64,000 nt of DNA, taken from Pseudarthrobacter sp. NIBRBAC000502772 (GTDB lineage: Bacteria; Actinomycetota; Actinomycetes; Actinomycetales; Micrococcaceae). Of this stretch, positions 16,883-26,093 are shown piece by piece. Numbering within the stretch: the first letter of the stretch is position 1; every line of letters begins with the position of its first letter. The position numbers and the translations under genes are program-made. The notes under the pieces were generated by a model. It made no database searches and was not told the DNA's origin. It saw only the letters and a program-made list of their open reading frames with translations. Where the stretch lies: NCBI RefSeq assembly GCF_006517235.1, contig NZ_CP041188.1:930001-994000 (forward strand). Direction: 5' to 3'.

Positions 16883-17386
16883 GTGGATACAACATCGTGG
16901 GTTTGGGTGATTGTTGCCATCGTCGTGCTGGTCCTGATCGTGCTGTGGCTGGTGACCGGGCGTCGCCGTCAGGCCATGCAGCAGAAGCGGGACGAATCGC
17001 ACCGCGAAAAGGCCGCCGAAATGCGCCGGAAAGCCGAGGACATCGAGCTCGATGCGCGTGAGAACGAAGCCCGGGCCATCCGCGCCCGTGCCGACGCAGA
17101 GAAGGCAGAGGTGGACGCTGCGAGGCTGAAGCAGGAGGCCGAGCAGAAGACCGACAGCGCCAGGTCGCTCCGGGAGGACGTGGCTGAGCGCACGCAGAAG
17201 GCCGATGCGCTGGACCCGGACATTAATCAGGACGGGGACGGGCGTAGGGATGCCACCCGCACAGACGCCGACGTGAATCCGGAAGGCGACGAGCGAACCG
17301 ACGCCACTCGAACCGACGCCACCCGGGCGGAGGCACTTCGGCGGGATCAGGAAAGGACAGATCGGGACAGGCCGCTGGCCACCTAG
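16883..17386 (+). CDS. Single-pass membrane protein with coiled coil, unknown function
   Basis: 167 residues from a GTG start (read MDTTSWVWVIVAIVVLV). One N-terminal membrane helix (residues 6-25), then a long charged coiled coil of Ala/Glu/Arg/Lys to about residue 115, then an acidic tail with repeated RTDAT segments. Divergent from the DUF3618 operon and probably part of the same envelope-stress block. No catalytic motif. Confidence 0.75.
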   Translation: MDTTSWVWVIVAIVVLVLIVLWLVTGRRRQAMQQKRDESHREKAAEMRRKAEDIELDARENEARAIRARADAEKAEVDAARLKQEAEQKTDSARSLREDVAERTQKADALDPDINQDGDGRRDATRTDADVNPEGDERTDATRTDATRAEALRRDQERTDRDRPLAT

Positions 17387-17497
17387 CCCTGCTCCCGCAA
17401 CCGGCACGGTCCCCGCCCCAGGCCCCGCGACCGTGCCGGACCGCCGGTGCTGGGCAGTCAATTATGGTTGATCCATGACTGAAGCGGCACACGGGTA

Positions 17498-18448
17498 ATG
17501 GCAAAACGCGGCAAGTCAGGCGGGCGGAACAGCCAGCGTGCGACGGCGGGTGTCATCGAGGTGCCCAAGGGCACCCGTCCTGAGGGCCCGGTTGAGGGCG
17601 TCTACTACGTTGATACCGGCGACTGCGAGCTCATCGCGGACCAGGACAACTCCAACGGTTGGCTCCTGAAGATCAACGGCGTCATGAGCTCCCACATCGA
17701 CCTTGCGGATCCGCTTTTCCTTGATTTTGAGTACATGCGCTGGATGGCGGCGCTGATTGAGTCACGTTGGCCGCCGAAGCCCGGAAAGGGCGGCGCCAAG
17801 GCGGTCGCGCCGACTGTGGGCGGGACCGAGCGGCTGCGTGGGCTGCACCTGGGCGGCGGGGCCTGTTCCCTGGCCCGGTACTTCCACACCGCCTATCCGG
17901 ACGCCCGGCAGGTGGTGGTGGAACTCGACGGCAAGCTCGCCGAATATGTCCGCGGCTGGTTCGACCTGCCCAAGGCACCGCTCCTGCGGCTGCGAGTGGG
18001 GGAGGCCCGCGAGGTCACCGAGACGCTCACGCCTGACAGCCGCGACTTCATCATCCGCGACGTGTTTGCCGGTTCACTCACGCCGCGGACGCTCACCACC
18101 GCCGAGTTTAATGACCACATCAAGCGGGTCCTGGCGCCGGGCGGCATCTATGTGGTCAACTCAGGCGACGCCCCGGACTTGAAGAATGCGCGCGAAGACG
18201 CCGCCACCATCGCGGCCGCATTCGCACACACCGTCATCATCGCCGACCCCTCCATGCTGAAGGGCCGCCGCTTCGGCAACATGGTCATGGCCGGCAGCGA
18301 TACCCCGCTGGACGGGGACCCGCAGCTAGCCCGCCGGCTGCTGGGCGGCGCCGTCCCGGCCCACATCTGGAACGACGCCCAGGTGCGCGCCTTCGCCGCG
18401 AACTCCCCGGTGCGTCACGACCCGGCAGCACCGTCGATTGCTCCGTAG
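17498..18448 (+). CDS. Spermidine synthase-like methyltransferase-fold protein
   Basis: 316 residues. The central Rossmann part carries LHLGGGACSLARYF, then VVVELDGKLAEYVRGWFDLP and DFIIRDVFAGSLTPRTLTTAEF, typical of spermidine-synthase-like proteins of actinobacteria. The basic N-terminus (MAKRGKSGGRN) is unusual. True polyamine synthesis is uncertain because many members of this group act on unknown substrates. Confidence 0.82.
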   Translation: MAKRGKSGGRNSQRATAGVIEVPKGTRPEGPVEGVYYVDTGDCELIADQDNSNGWLLKINGVMSSHIDLADPLFLDFEYMRWMAALIESRWPPKPGKGGAKAVAPTVGGTERLRGLHLGGGACSLARYFHTAYPDARQVVVELDGKLAEYVRGWFDLPKAPLLRLRVGEAREVTETLTPDSRDFIIRDVFAGSLTPRTLTTAEFNDHIKRVLAPGGIYVVNSGDAPDLKNAREDAATIAAAFAHTVIIADPSMLKGRRFGNMVMAGSDTPLDGDPQLARRLLGGAVPAHIWNDAQVRAFAANSPVRHDPAAPSIAP

Positions 18449-18476
18449 GCGCCCTTTTGGGCCCCGAAAACGGCGG

Positions 18477-19394
18477 TTATGGAGCAGCCGATGGGGTCTG
18501 AGCGCGACCCAGCAGGGCGTCCCGGTGCGCCGCCGTCTGGTCGCGCAACGCTTGCACCACGGCGGCCACGGCAGGGCGGCGCATCGAATCGGGGCGCAGC
18601 ACCATCCAGTAAGGGAGCAACTCGGCGAAGTCGTCGGGGAGCAGCCGGACCAGGTCGCTGTGCAGATTGCCCATGAAGCACGGCAGGAATCCGATGCCAG
18701 CGCCGGCGCGGGTGGCCTCCACATGGACAAACACGTTGGTGGACGTCAGCCCTTCGCGCATGGCCGGCACCAGCCGCCGGGGAGCGTCCAGGTCGTCCAC
18801 CTGCAGCATCGAATCCACAAAGTACACCAGCGGGTGCTCCGTCAGCTCAGCAACGCTCGCCGGCGTCCCGTTCTCGGCAAGGTAGGCACGCGAGGCGTAC
18901 ATCCCCAGCATGTACTCGCCCAGTTGGACGGCTTCGGCCCGGTGGACCTGCGGTTCGCCCACCACTACCTCGATGTCCAGCCCGGAGCGCTGCTGCAGCG
19001 CCCGGCGGGTCATCGTCACCACTTCCACGCTCAGTCCCGGGTGTTTCCGGCGCAGCCGTGCCACAGCGGGCGCGGCGATGTAGGCGCTGAAGCCGTCGGT
19101 CGCCGTCATGCGCACGACGCCGGTAATCGGGTCGGGTGCCTGGCCTGCCGGGCCCAGCGCACTCACCGCTGCCTCCACCTGTTCGGCGACCCGGACGGCC
19201 TCCGTGCCCAGCTCCGTCAGTTCCCAGCCGCCGGCCGCCCGTGCCAGGACGCGGCCGCCCAGCGCCTTCTCCAAGGCGGCTATCCGACGCGAAACGGTGG
19301 TGTGGTTCAGCCCCAACACTTGCGCCGCCGTCGTAAATTTGGCCGAGCGGGATACCGCAAGCAGGACCAGGAGGTCATCGGGATTCGCCTTCAT
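18477..19394 (-). CDS. LysR family transcriptional regulator
   Basis: 305 residues from ATG 19394 (MKANPDDLLVLLAVSRS); a start 13 codons upstream is less typical. N-terminal helix-turn-helix AKFTTAAQVLGLNHTTVSRRIAALEKALGG, followed by a substrate-binding domain. Divergent from the MHS transporter at 19524, which it probably controls together with the dehydrogenase behind it. Confidence 0.9.
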   Translation of the reverse strand: MKANPDDLLVLLAVSRSAKFTTAAQVLGLNHTTVSRRIAALEKALGGRVLARAAGGWELTELGTEAVRVAEQVEAAVSALGPAGQAPDPITGVVRMTATDGFSAYIAAPAVARLRRKHPGLSVEVVTMTRRALQQRSGLDIEVVVGEPQVHRAEAVQLGEYMLGMYASRAYLAENGTPASVAELTEHPLVYFVDSMLQVDDLDAPRRLVPAMREGLTSTNVFVHVEATRAGAGIGFLPCFMGNLHSDLVRLLPDDFAELLPYWMVLRPDSMRRPAVAAVVQALRDQTAAHRDALLGRAQTPSAAP

Positions 19395-19477
19395 ATCTGC
19401 AATTGTGCACACAGCAGGTGCCGGATTGGGCATTGAAGGCGCATGTTTGTGCAGTAATACTCAGTGGAGCCATTAGT

Positions 19478-19492
19478 GCTGTGGATCACAGC
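19478..19492. promoter_or_regulatory. Palindrome in the LysR/MFS divergent promoter region
   Basis: GCTGTG-GAT-CACAGC, perfect 6-bp arms, 32 nt before the transporter ATG. A second dyad GTGTC-N6-GACAC follows at 19495-19510 just before the ribosome site, and TGTGCACA lies at 19404 near the LysR start. Plausible regulator sites; none proven. Confidence 0.35.
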
Positions 19493-19523
19493 GCGTGTCA
19501 AAGTGGACACTAAGGAGAAACTC

Positions 19524-20906
19524 ATGAGCGTAGAGCAGCGCTCGGCAGACAATGCCGCCGGATCCGCACCCAAGGGATCCGGGCTTAAAAAGATTGTGGC
19601 CGCGTCGATGGTGGGCACGGTGGTGGAATGGTACGAATTCTTCCTCTACGCCACCGCCGCCACCCTGGTCTTCGGGAAGTACTTCTTCCCCGCCACCGGC
19701 AACGAGCTGGACGGCATCATCCAGGCGTTCCTCACCTACGCGGTGGGCTTCGTGGCGCGCCCCCTCGGCGGCATCGTCTTCGGCCAGATCGGCGACAAGC
19801 TGGGCCGCAAGCCCACACTGCAGCTGACCATCGTGATCGTCGGCGTGGCGACGTTCCTGATGGGCTGCCTCCCGGGCTTTGCCGACATCGGCTACCTGGC
19901 TCCGGCCCTGCTGGTGGCCCTCCGCTTCATCCAGGGCTTCGCGCTCGGCGGCGAATGGGGCGGCGCCGTGCTGCTGGTTGCCGAACACAGCCCCAACAAG
20001 TCCCGCGGATTCTGGTCCAGCTGGCCGCAGGCCGCAGTGCCGGTGGGCAACCTGCTGGCAACGCTGGTGCTGTTCATTATGTCCACCGCCCTGAGCCCGG
20101 AGGCATTCCTCGGCTGGGGCTGGCGCGTGGCCTTCTGGCTCTCCGCCGTGATCGTCTTCGTTGGCTACTACATCCGCACCCACGTCACCGAGGCGCCCAT
20201 CTTCCTGGAAGCCAAGGCCCTTGTGGAGAAGGAGCAGGCCGTCAGCTACGGCGTCTTCGAGGTGGTGCGCAAGTACCCCAAGGGCATCCTGCAGGCCATG
20301 GGGCTGCGCTTCGCGGAGAACATCATGTACTACCTGGTGGTCAGCTTCGCCATTGTCTACCTCAAGAGCGTGCACAAGTACGACACGTCCTCGCTCCTGC
20401 TCGCACTCCTGATCGCCCACGTCATCCACTTCCTGGTCATCCCGCAGGTGGGACGGCTCGTCGACAAGCTGGGACGCAAGCCCGTCTACCTGATCGGGTC
20501 CATCTCCGGTGCGGCCTGGCCGTTCTTCGCCTTCCCCATGTTCGATACGCGCAACGCCGTGGTGATTGTCCTGGCTGTGACCATCGGCCTCTGCCTGCAC
20601 GCGTTTATGTATGCTGGCCAGCCCGCCATCATGGCCGAACTGTTCCCCACCCGCATGCGCTACTCGGGCGTTTCGCTGGGCTCGCAGGTCACCTCGATCT
20701 TCGCCGGTTCGCTGGCCCCGCTGCTGGCCACCCAGTGGCTCAAGGACACCGGTTCCTGGCTGCCTACGGCCATCTACCTTTTGGTTGCCTGCGCGATCAC
20801 AACGGTGGCGGTGCTGAGCCTGAAGGAAACCAAGGGCATCGCGCTGGAGGAAGTGGACAAGGCCGACGCCGCCCGCGAGGGACTGCTCCCGGCGGCCTCA
20901 CGCTGA
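19524..20906 (+). CDS. MFS transporter, metabolite:H+ symporter (MHS) family
   Basis: 460 residues, 12 membrane segments; AAGGAG ribosome site 6 nt before the ATG. MHS signature MVGTVVEWYEFFLYATAATLVFG and the loop GQIGDKLGRKPTLQLT are clear. MHS proteins import organic acids and related metabolites. It stands between a LysR gene and a 3-hydroxybutyrate-dehydrogenase-like gene, so uptake of 3-hydroxybutyrate or a related hydroxy acid is a reasonable inference. Confidence 0.9.
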   Translation: MSVEQRSADNAAGSAPKGSGLKKIVAASMVGTVVEWYEFFLYATAATLVFGKYFFPATGNELDGIIQAFLTYAVGFVARPLGGIVFGQIGDKLGRKPTLQLTIVIVGVATFLMGCLPGFADIGYLAPALLVALRFIQGFALGGEWGGAVLLVAEHSPNKSRGFWSSWPQAAVPVGNLLATLVLFIMSTALSPEAFLGWGWRVAFWLSAVIVFVGYYIRTHVTEAPIFLEAKALVEKEQAVSYGVFEVVRKYPKGILQAMGLRFAENIMYYLVVSFAIVYLKSVHKYDTSSLLLALLIAHVIHFLVIPQVGRLVDKLGRKPVYLIGSISGAAWPFFAFPMFDTRNAVVIVLAVTIGLCLHAFMYAGQPAIMAELFPTRMRYSGVSLGSQVTSIFAGSLAPLLATQWLKDTGSWLPTAIYLLVACAITTVAVLSLKETKGIALEEVDKADAAREGLLPAASR

Positions 20907-20967
20907 ACTGCCTGAGCAGTTCACCGCAGGGAAATTGAGCGCGCACACGATGGGAAGCAGATCTGCA

Positions 20968-21717
20968 ATGGAAAACACACTGAACGGCCGCAAGGCCGTG
21001 GTGACCGGCGGCGCCAGCGGGATCGGGGCTGCCTGTGTCCGGGAACTGGCCGCCCGCGGGGCGAAAGTGGTGGTGGCCGACGTCGACTCCGCCGGCGCTG
21101 CCGCCCTCGCCGATGAAGTGGGCGGCACGGCCTGGGCCGTGGACCTGCTGGACGTGGACGCGCTCGCCACCCTGAGCCTGGACTGCGACATCCTGGTGAA
21201 CAACGCCGGGATCCAGAGCATCAGCCCCATCGAAGCGTTCGATCCGGCGGACTTCCGCCGGATCATCGCGCTGATGCTCGAGGCCCCGTTCCTGCTGATC
21301 CGGGCCTCGCTGCCGCACATGTATGCCAACGGCTTCGGCCGCATCATCAACGTGTCATCCGTGCACGGAATCCGGGCCTCCCCGTTCAAAAGCGCGTACG
21401 TTTCCGCCAAGCACGGCCTGGAAGGGCTGAGCAAGGTGACGGCACTTGAGGGCGGGGGGCATGGAGTCACGTCCAACTGCATCAACCCGGGCTACGTCCG
21501 GACCCCGCTGGTCGAGAAGCAGATTGCGGACCAGGCCAGGGTGCATGGCATCCCCGAGTCCGAGGTCCTGGCCAAGGTGATGCTCACCGAGTCCGCCGTG
21601 AAACGCCTGGTGGAACCGGAGGAAGTTGCCTCCCTGGCGGCCTGGCTGGCGTCCGATCACGCCGGCATGGTCACTGGGGCCAGCTACGCAATGGACGGCG
21701 GCTGGTCGGCGCGGTAG
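20968..21717 (+). CDS. SDR oxidoreductase, 3-hydroxybutyrate dehydrogenase-like
   Basis: 249 residues from ATG 20968; in-frame starts at 20935 (TTG) and 20950 (ATG) are possible. NAD-binding GGASGIGAACVRELA, LVNNAGIQSISPIEAF, catalytic Ser in INVSSVHG and Tyr-x3-Lys in SAYVSAKHG are all present. The Gln and His positions after NNAG and VSSVHG are those typical of D-beta-hydroxybutyrate dehydrogenases, which oxidise 3-hydroxybutyrate to acetoacetate. Same strand as the MHS transporter, 61 nt downstream. Confidence 0.88.
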   Translation: MENTLNGRKAVVTGGASGIGAACVRELAARGAKVVVADVDSAGAAALADEVGGTAWAVDLLDVDALATLSLDCDILVNNAGIQSISPIEAFDPADFRRIIALMLEAPFLLIRASLPHMYANGFGRIINVSSVHGIRASPFKSAYVSAKHGLEGLSKVTALEGGGHGVTSNCINPGYVRTPLVEKQIADQARVHGIPESEVLAKVMLTESAVKRLVEPEEVASLAAWLASDHAGMVTGASYAMDGGWSAR

Positions 21718-21731
21718 CCGGGGCCGGTTGC

Positions 21732-21971
21732 CTACTCCTGCCGTCTGACGTGGCGGGGATCAAAGTAGACAACGCCCTCTGCGGCTCCGATGCCGACAGA
21801 GCCGGGGGTCCGTGAGACCACCACACCCTCGTGCCGGCCGTTGAAGGGATCGTCACCCACCACGGCGTCACCGATCTTGTAGGGGCTTGCTGGGCCTGGC
21901 ACCGCGCGGACGCGGTTCCAGGCCCTTGCCATGAGGCGCGGTTGTCTCGGATTACTGGCAGCGTTGACCAT
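21732..21971 (-). CDS. Small unknown protein with an SH3-like barrel composition
   Basis: 79 residues. After a basic N-terminus, YKIGDAVVGDDPFNGRHEGVVVSR and GVVYFDPRHV look like beta strands of a small barrel. No family recognised. It converges on the dehydrogenase gene with a 14-nt gap. Confidence 0.5.
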   Translation of the reverse strand: MVNAASNPRQPRLMARAWNRVRAVPGPASPYKIGDAVVGDDPFNGRHEGVVVSRTPGSVGIGAAEGVVYFDPRHVRRQE

Positions 21972-22193
21972 CGGAACAACTCCTTCAGGGCGGCGCTCGT
22001 CCGCTCACTGTCGGCGCGCTTGCCGGAACGCTCCCAGCAGAGGATGGTCCTCCAATTCCTGGCTGGCACCTTACATTTACACTAGGCGCTATTCACACCA
22101 GTCACACCAGTAACATGTACTCGACTTCGCGGGCGAATCCTACTTAGGTGATTTAGGGGTCGGCGCTGGCCGGGAATCATCGTTGTCCGGGAA

Positions 22194-22601
22194 TCAGCGC
22201 TGGCCGTTGAGGATGTCGTCGGCGTTGTTGTAGGCCCAGGTGGCCAGGGGGACCAGCAGGCCGGACAGCTCATGGCCGCGTTCGGTCAGGCTGTAGTCCA
22301 CGCGGGGCGGGATGACGGGCTGGGCCTTCCGCAGCACCAGGCCGTCGCGCTCCAGGGTCTTGAGGGTCTGCGCCAGCATTTTTTCGCTGATGCCCTCTGC
22401 CCGGCGCCGGAGTTCGCTCCAGCGCTGCTCACCTTCGGAGAGCGCCAGGAGGATCAGGACCCCCCATTTGCTGGTGATGTGGTCCAGGACGGTGCGGCTG
22501 GGGCACCCAGCCGGGAACACGCCGTCGGCCGATCCTTCCGGCAGGTGTGCCCGGAGATCTTCCGGCAGGGTGGTGGGCCATCCAGTCGCTTCCATACCCA
22601 T
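22194..22601 (-). CDS. HxlR (DUF24) family redox-type regulator
   Basis: 135 residues. HxlR winged helix: CPSRTVLDHITSKWGVLILLAL then RWSELRRRAEGISEKMLAQTLKTLERDGLV. The single Cys just before the first helix (FPAGCPSR) occupies the position of the redox-sensing Cys of YodB/QorR-type members. Divergent from a quinone-reductase-like gene at 22719, the same arrangement as QorR/qor2 of corynebacteria, so thiol- or quinone-stress sensing is likely. Confidence 0.9.
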   Translation of the reverse strand: MGMEATGWPTTLPEDLRAHLPEGSADGVFPAGCPSRTVLDHITSKWGVLILLALSEGEQRWSELRRRAEGISEKMLAQTLKTLERDGLVLRKAQPVIPPRVDYSLTERGHELSGLLVPLATWAYNNADDILNGQR

Positions 22602-22602
22602 A

Positions 22603-22620
22603 ACTTACCAAAAGGTGAGT
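22603..22620. promoter_or_regulatory. Candidate HxlR operator in the divergent promoter
   Basis: ACTTACC-N4-GGTGAGT, arms matching 6 of 7, directly upstream of the HxlR start. A second overlapping half (AGGTGAGTACCTTACCT, 22613-22629) extends the dyad toward the reductase gene. Position supports autorepression plus control of the divergent gene. Confidence 0.5.
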
Positions 22621-22718
22621 ACCTTACCTAGAAGTGCGTACTGTCTTTCAGGAAGTAATTGGCGGGGCGGCTGGTTGTGGAAGGTGACCCCCTAAGAAAT
22701 GGTGAAAGGAACCAACCC

Positions 22719-23582
22719 ATGAGCATCGTCATCACCGGAGCAACCGGACAGCTTGGCCGCCACGTCGTCGAGGCCCTCCTGGAGCGCAACGTTCCGGCAG
22801 CGCAGATCGTGGCCACCGGCCGTTCCATCGAAAAACTGGCGGACTTCAAGGCGCGCGGTGTGCAGGTCAAGCCGATGGACTACTCGGACCCTTCGTCTGT
22901 GGCGCTGGCCCTGCAGGGCGCCAGCAAGGTTCTCCTGATTTCCGGCAGCGAGGTTGGCCAGCGCGTGGACCAGCACCGCACGGTGATTGAGGCAGCCAAG
23001 TCTGAAGGCGTGGAGCTGCTGGCCTACACAAGTGTCGCCAACGCTGACACCACCAGCATGAAGCTGGCCGCTGAGCACCAGGCAACCGAGGCCATCCTGA
23101 AGGACTCGGGGGTTCCATTCGCCATTCTCCGCAACAGCTGGTACCTCGAAAACTACACCGACCAGCTGCAGGGCACCCTTGCCCAGGGTGCGCTTGCCGG
23201 CAGCGCCGGTGAAGGCAAGGTCAGTGCCGCGGCCCGGGTGGACTACGCCGAGGCAGCGGCAGCCGTGCTGGTTGCCGAGAATCAGGCCGGCAAGGTCTAC
23301 GAGCTCGGCGGAGACCACGCCTTCACGCTCACCGAACTGGCCCAGGAAATCAGCGCCGCGGCCAACACGCCCGTGGTGTACCAGGACCTTCCTGCCAGCG
23401 ACTACGCAGGACTCCTCGCCGGATTCGGCGTGCCGGAGCTCTTCGCCGACATCCTGGCGGACTCGGACCTCGGCATTGCCCGTGGCGACCTCCTGGTCAG
23501 CGGCTCGGACCTCCGCACCCTGATCGGCCGGCCCACAACGCCGATGCCGGCCGCGGTCCGCTCGGCGATCGCCGCCGTCTGA
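22719..23582 (+). CDS. NmrA/SDR-type NAD(P)H:quinone oxidoreductase (QorB/YtfG-like)
   Basis: 287 residues from ATG 22719, with GAAAGGA 8 nt upstream. Atypical SDR: MSIVITGATGQLGRHVVEALL at the N-terminus, IVATGRSIEKLADF, VLLISGSEVGQRVDQHRTVIEAAK and VPFAILRNSWYLENY follow the YtfG/NmrA pattern. These reduce quinones with NAD(P)H. Divergent from and probably repressed by the HxlR regulator. Confidence 0.9.
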   Translation: MSIVITGATGQLGRHVVEALLERNVPAAQIVATGRSIEKLADFKARGVQVKPMDYSDPSSVALALQGASKVLLISGSEVGQRVDQHRTVIEAAKSEGVELLAYTSVANADTTSMKLAAEHQATEAILKDSGVPFAILRNSWYLENYTDQLQGTLAQGALAGSAGEGKVSAAARVDYAEAAAAVLVAENQAGKVYELGGDHAFTLTELAQEISAAANTPVVYQDLPASDYAGLLAGFGVPELFADILADSDLGIARGDLLVSGSDLRTLIGRPTTPMPAAVRSAIAAV

Positions 23583-23602
23583 GCACGAGCGCAACTCCCG
23601 GA

Positions 23603-23693
23603 CGCTCTCTCACCTAATGCACGTTTTGGGCAAACGCTCTCTCACCTCATGTGAGAGAGCGTCGCGCCAAATCGCCCCAAAAGTGAGAGAGCG
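23603..23693. repeat. Nested intergenic inverted repeat with four copies of an 11-bp word
   Basis: CGCTCTCTCAC occurs at 23603 and 23635; its complement GTGAGAGAGCG occurs at 23651 and 23683. The inner pair forms a perfect 11-bp stem with a 5-nt loop; the outer pair, each 21 nt from the inner pair, frames it. The element lies between convergent genes (stops at 23582 and 23706), where it could act as a bidirectional terminator or be a REP-like dispersed element. Confidence 0.8.
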
Positions 23694-23705
23694 CCGGTGT
23701 GGTCC

Positions 23706-24341
23706 CTAGGACTTGCTGCCGGTCAGGGCCAACGTTCCGCCGAGGCCGATCATCAAGGCCCCGCCTGTTGCCTCCACCGCTGAAACCCGGCGGGGCGAAC
23801 GGGCAAACCATTGGCGGGCTGAACCCGCGGCGACGGCCCAGAGGCTATCTGACACTACGGCGATCAGCAGGAACACCGCCCCCAGCAGCGCCAGCTGGAA
23901 CGGAATGGCCCCGGAAGGGTAGTCAACAAACTGCGGAAGCACTGCCACGAAGAAGACCACCGACTTGGGGTTGGTGATACCCACCACCAGGCCTTCCGCC
24001 ACCAGCCGCCGTGGCGAGGAAGCCGCTGGCTGACGATCCGCGAATGAGTTGTGCCGACGGTTCCGGATGGCTTTGATGCCCAGATAGACCAAGTAGGCGG
24101 CCCCGGCCAGCTTCACCACGCTGAAGAGGACCACGGACTGCGCCACAATAATGCCCACGCCGAGCGCGACTGCAGCCACCTGCACCAGTTGCCCGGTCGC
24201 GTTGCCCAGCACCGTCAGGACGCCGCCCTTCCAGCCAAGGGCCAGGGAACGGCCGATCACGAACAGCACGCTGGGTCCGGGGACAGCGATCAGCACCACG
24301 GATGCCAGCGCAAACGCCAGAAGGTTTGAGAGGGGAACCAT
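23706..24341 (-). CDS. LysE/RhtB family amino acid exporter
   Basis: 211 residues, about six membrane segments. The N-terminus LLAFALASVVLIAVPGPSVLFVIGRSLALGWKGGVLTVLGNATGQ is diagnostic of the family. Substrate unknown. It follows the amino acid permease on the same strand after 8 nt, so import and export genes are probably cotranscribed. Confidence 0.9.
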   Translation of the reverse strand: MVPLSNLLAFALASVVLIAVPGPSVLFVIGRSLALGWKGGVLTVLGNATGQLVQVAAVALGVGIIVAQSVVLFSVVKLAGAAYLVYLGIKAIRNRRHNSFADRQPAASSPRRLVAEGLVVGITNPKSVVFFVAVLPQFVDYPSGAIPFQLALLGAVFLLIAVVSDSLWAVAAGSARQWFARSPRRVSAVEATGGALMIGLGGTLALTGSKS

Positions 24342-24349
24342 GCCTGATC

Positions 24350-25841
24350 TTAGCTCCGGCGGGCTGAGGCGACCACCGGGAGCGGTGAGGTTTCGTCCAC
24401 AAGTTCGGCCCGGCGTCGTCCGTTACCTCTGACCCACAGGCGGTAGGCGAGGACCAGCAGCCCCAGCCACGCCGCGCCCACGTACAGCGCCACGCGGGTG
24501 TCCTCGAAGGCGCCCAGGACGGCGATGATCAGCGCCATAAACGCGATGGTCAGGATGGATGCCGCGGGCCACCACGGGGAGGGGAATTCCGACGCCGGCA
24601 GTCCATTCCGCGCGATCTCCCGCTTCATCGCCACATGGGAGGCAAGGATCATGACCCACACCCAGACGGTGGCGAAGGTGGCGATCGAGGCGATCAGGAT
24701 GAAGACGTCTTCGGGAATGACGGCGTTCAGCACCACGCCCACCAGGAGGATGCCGGCCATCATCACCACCGTCATCCACGGCACGCCATGGCGCGAGACC
24801 TTACCGAAAACTGCCGGCGCGTGGCCTTGCCCGGACAGCCCGAACAGGATGCGGCCGGCGCCGAAGATGTCGCTGTTGATGGCGGAGAGCGCGGCGGTGA
24901 TCACCACGGCGTTGAGGATGTGCGGTGCGGCCGGGATGCCCAGGCCGCTGAAGATCTGAACGAACGGGCTGCCGTTGCTGCCGATTTCGTTCCACGGGAA
25001 GAGGCTCATCAGCACGCCGAGGGTCAGGACGTAGAACAGCAGGACGCGGACCGGCACCGTGTTCACCGCCTTGGGGATAATCTTCTTGGGGTCCGCGGCC
25101 TCGCCGGCGGTGATGCCAAGCGTCTCGATCCCGCCGAACGCGAACATCACGACGGCGAACGAGGCCAGGAGCCCTTCGAAGCCGTTGGGGAACAGCCCGC
25201 CGTGCTCCACGAGGTTGCCGAGGCCCGGGGGCCACGGTGGACCCGCCGGCCTGGAAACCGAACGCGATGATGGCGGCGCCGCCGGCGATCATGGCGATGA
25301 TGGCCACCACCTTGATCAGCGAGAACCAGAACTCGAGCTCGCCGAAGACCTTCACGCTGAGCAGGTTCAGTGCGGCCAGGAAGCAGATGATGGCCAGGAT
25401 CCAGATCCAGCGGTCCACCTGCGGAAACCAGAAGCCCATGTAAATGCTGAAAGCCGTCACGTCCGCGATGGCCACGATCGCCATCTCGAAGACATACGTC
25501 CAGCCGGTCACAAACCCCGCCAGCGGGCCGAGGTAGCGGCTGGCGTACTGGCCGAACGAGCCTGAGACAGGGTGGCGGACGGCCATCTCGCCGAGGGCCC
25601 GCATGACCATAAACACCGCCGCGCCGCCGATGATGTAGGCGAGCAGGACGGCCGGGCCCGCCTTCTGGATGGCGGAGGCCGAGCCGTAGAACAGGCCGGT
25701 TCCGATCGCCGAACCCAGGGCCATGAAGCGGATGTGCCGGACGTTCAGTCCCCGGTTCAGGACCTGCGCGACGCCGGATCCTGGCCTGGGCTTTTCGGCC
25801 GGGCTTGCGTCTTGCCTGGTGGCGCTTGGTGCTTGCTGCAT
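24350..25841 (-). pseudogene. Amino acid permease (APC/AAT family) split by a 1-nt frameshift
   Basis: The N-terminal half (from 25841: [40 protein letters not shown]) and C-terminal half (ending at 24350) lie in different frames. The break is at a run of five G on the + strand (25227-25231); removing one G joins [13 protein letters not shown] to [17 protein letters not shown] and gives an uninterrupted 496-residue permease with 12 membrane segments. The family imports amino acids with protons. A sequencing error in the homopolymer and a true recent mutation look the same here. Otherwise both halves are well preserved. Confidence 0.85.
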
Positions 25842-26093
25842 ACAAATACCTTCTCGTCATTGGGAGGGGGATCGCTAACCAGCAGACCATTTCCGGGCCT
25901 GCTGTGATGGGCTTCACGACATTTCGCTGTCTCGGTTCTCAGACGATGAGAAGCCCGCGTGACGGGTGGGTGGCTGGCATCGGGGGTGTGCCGGAGCCGG
26001 ATCGGGAGGAAAATTGACCATAACGGATCACGTTCGCGGCCCAAAGGCGGCCCTTGGCACGGGCGTTGACGCGGTTTTAACGGGAGGGATGGC

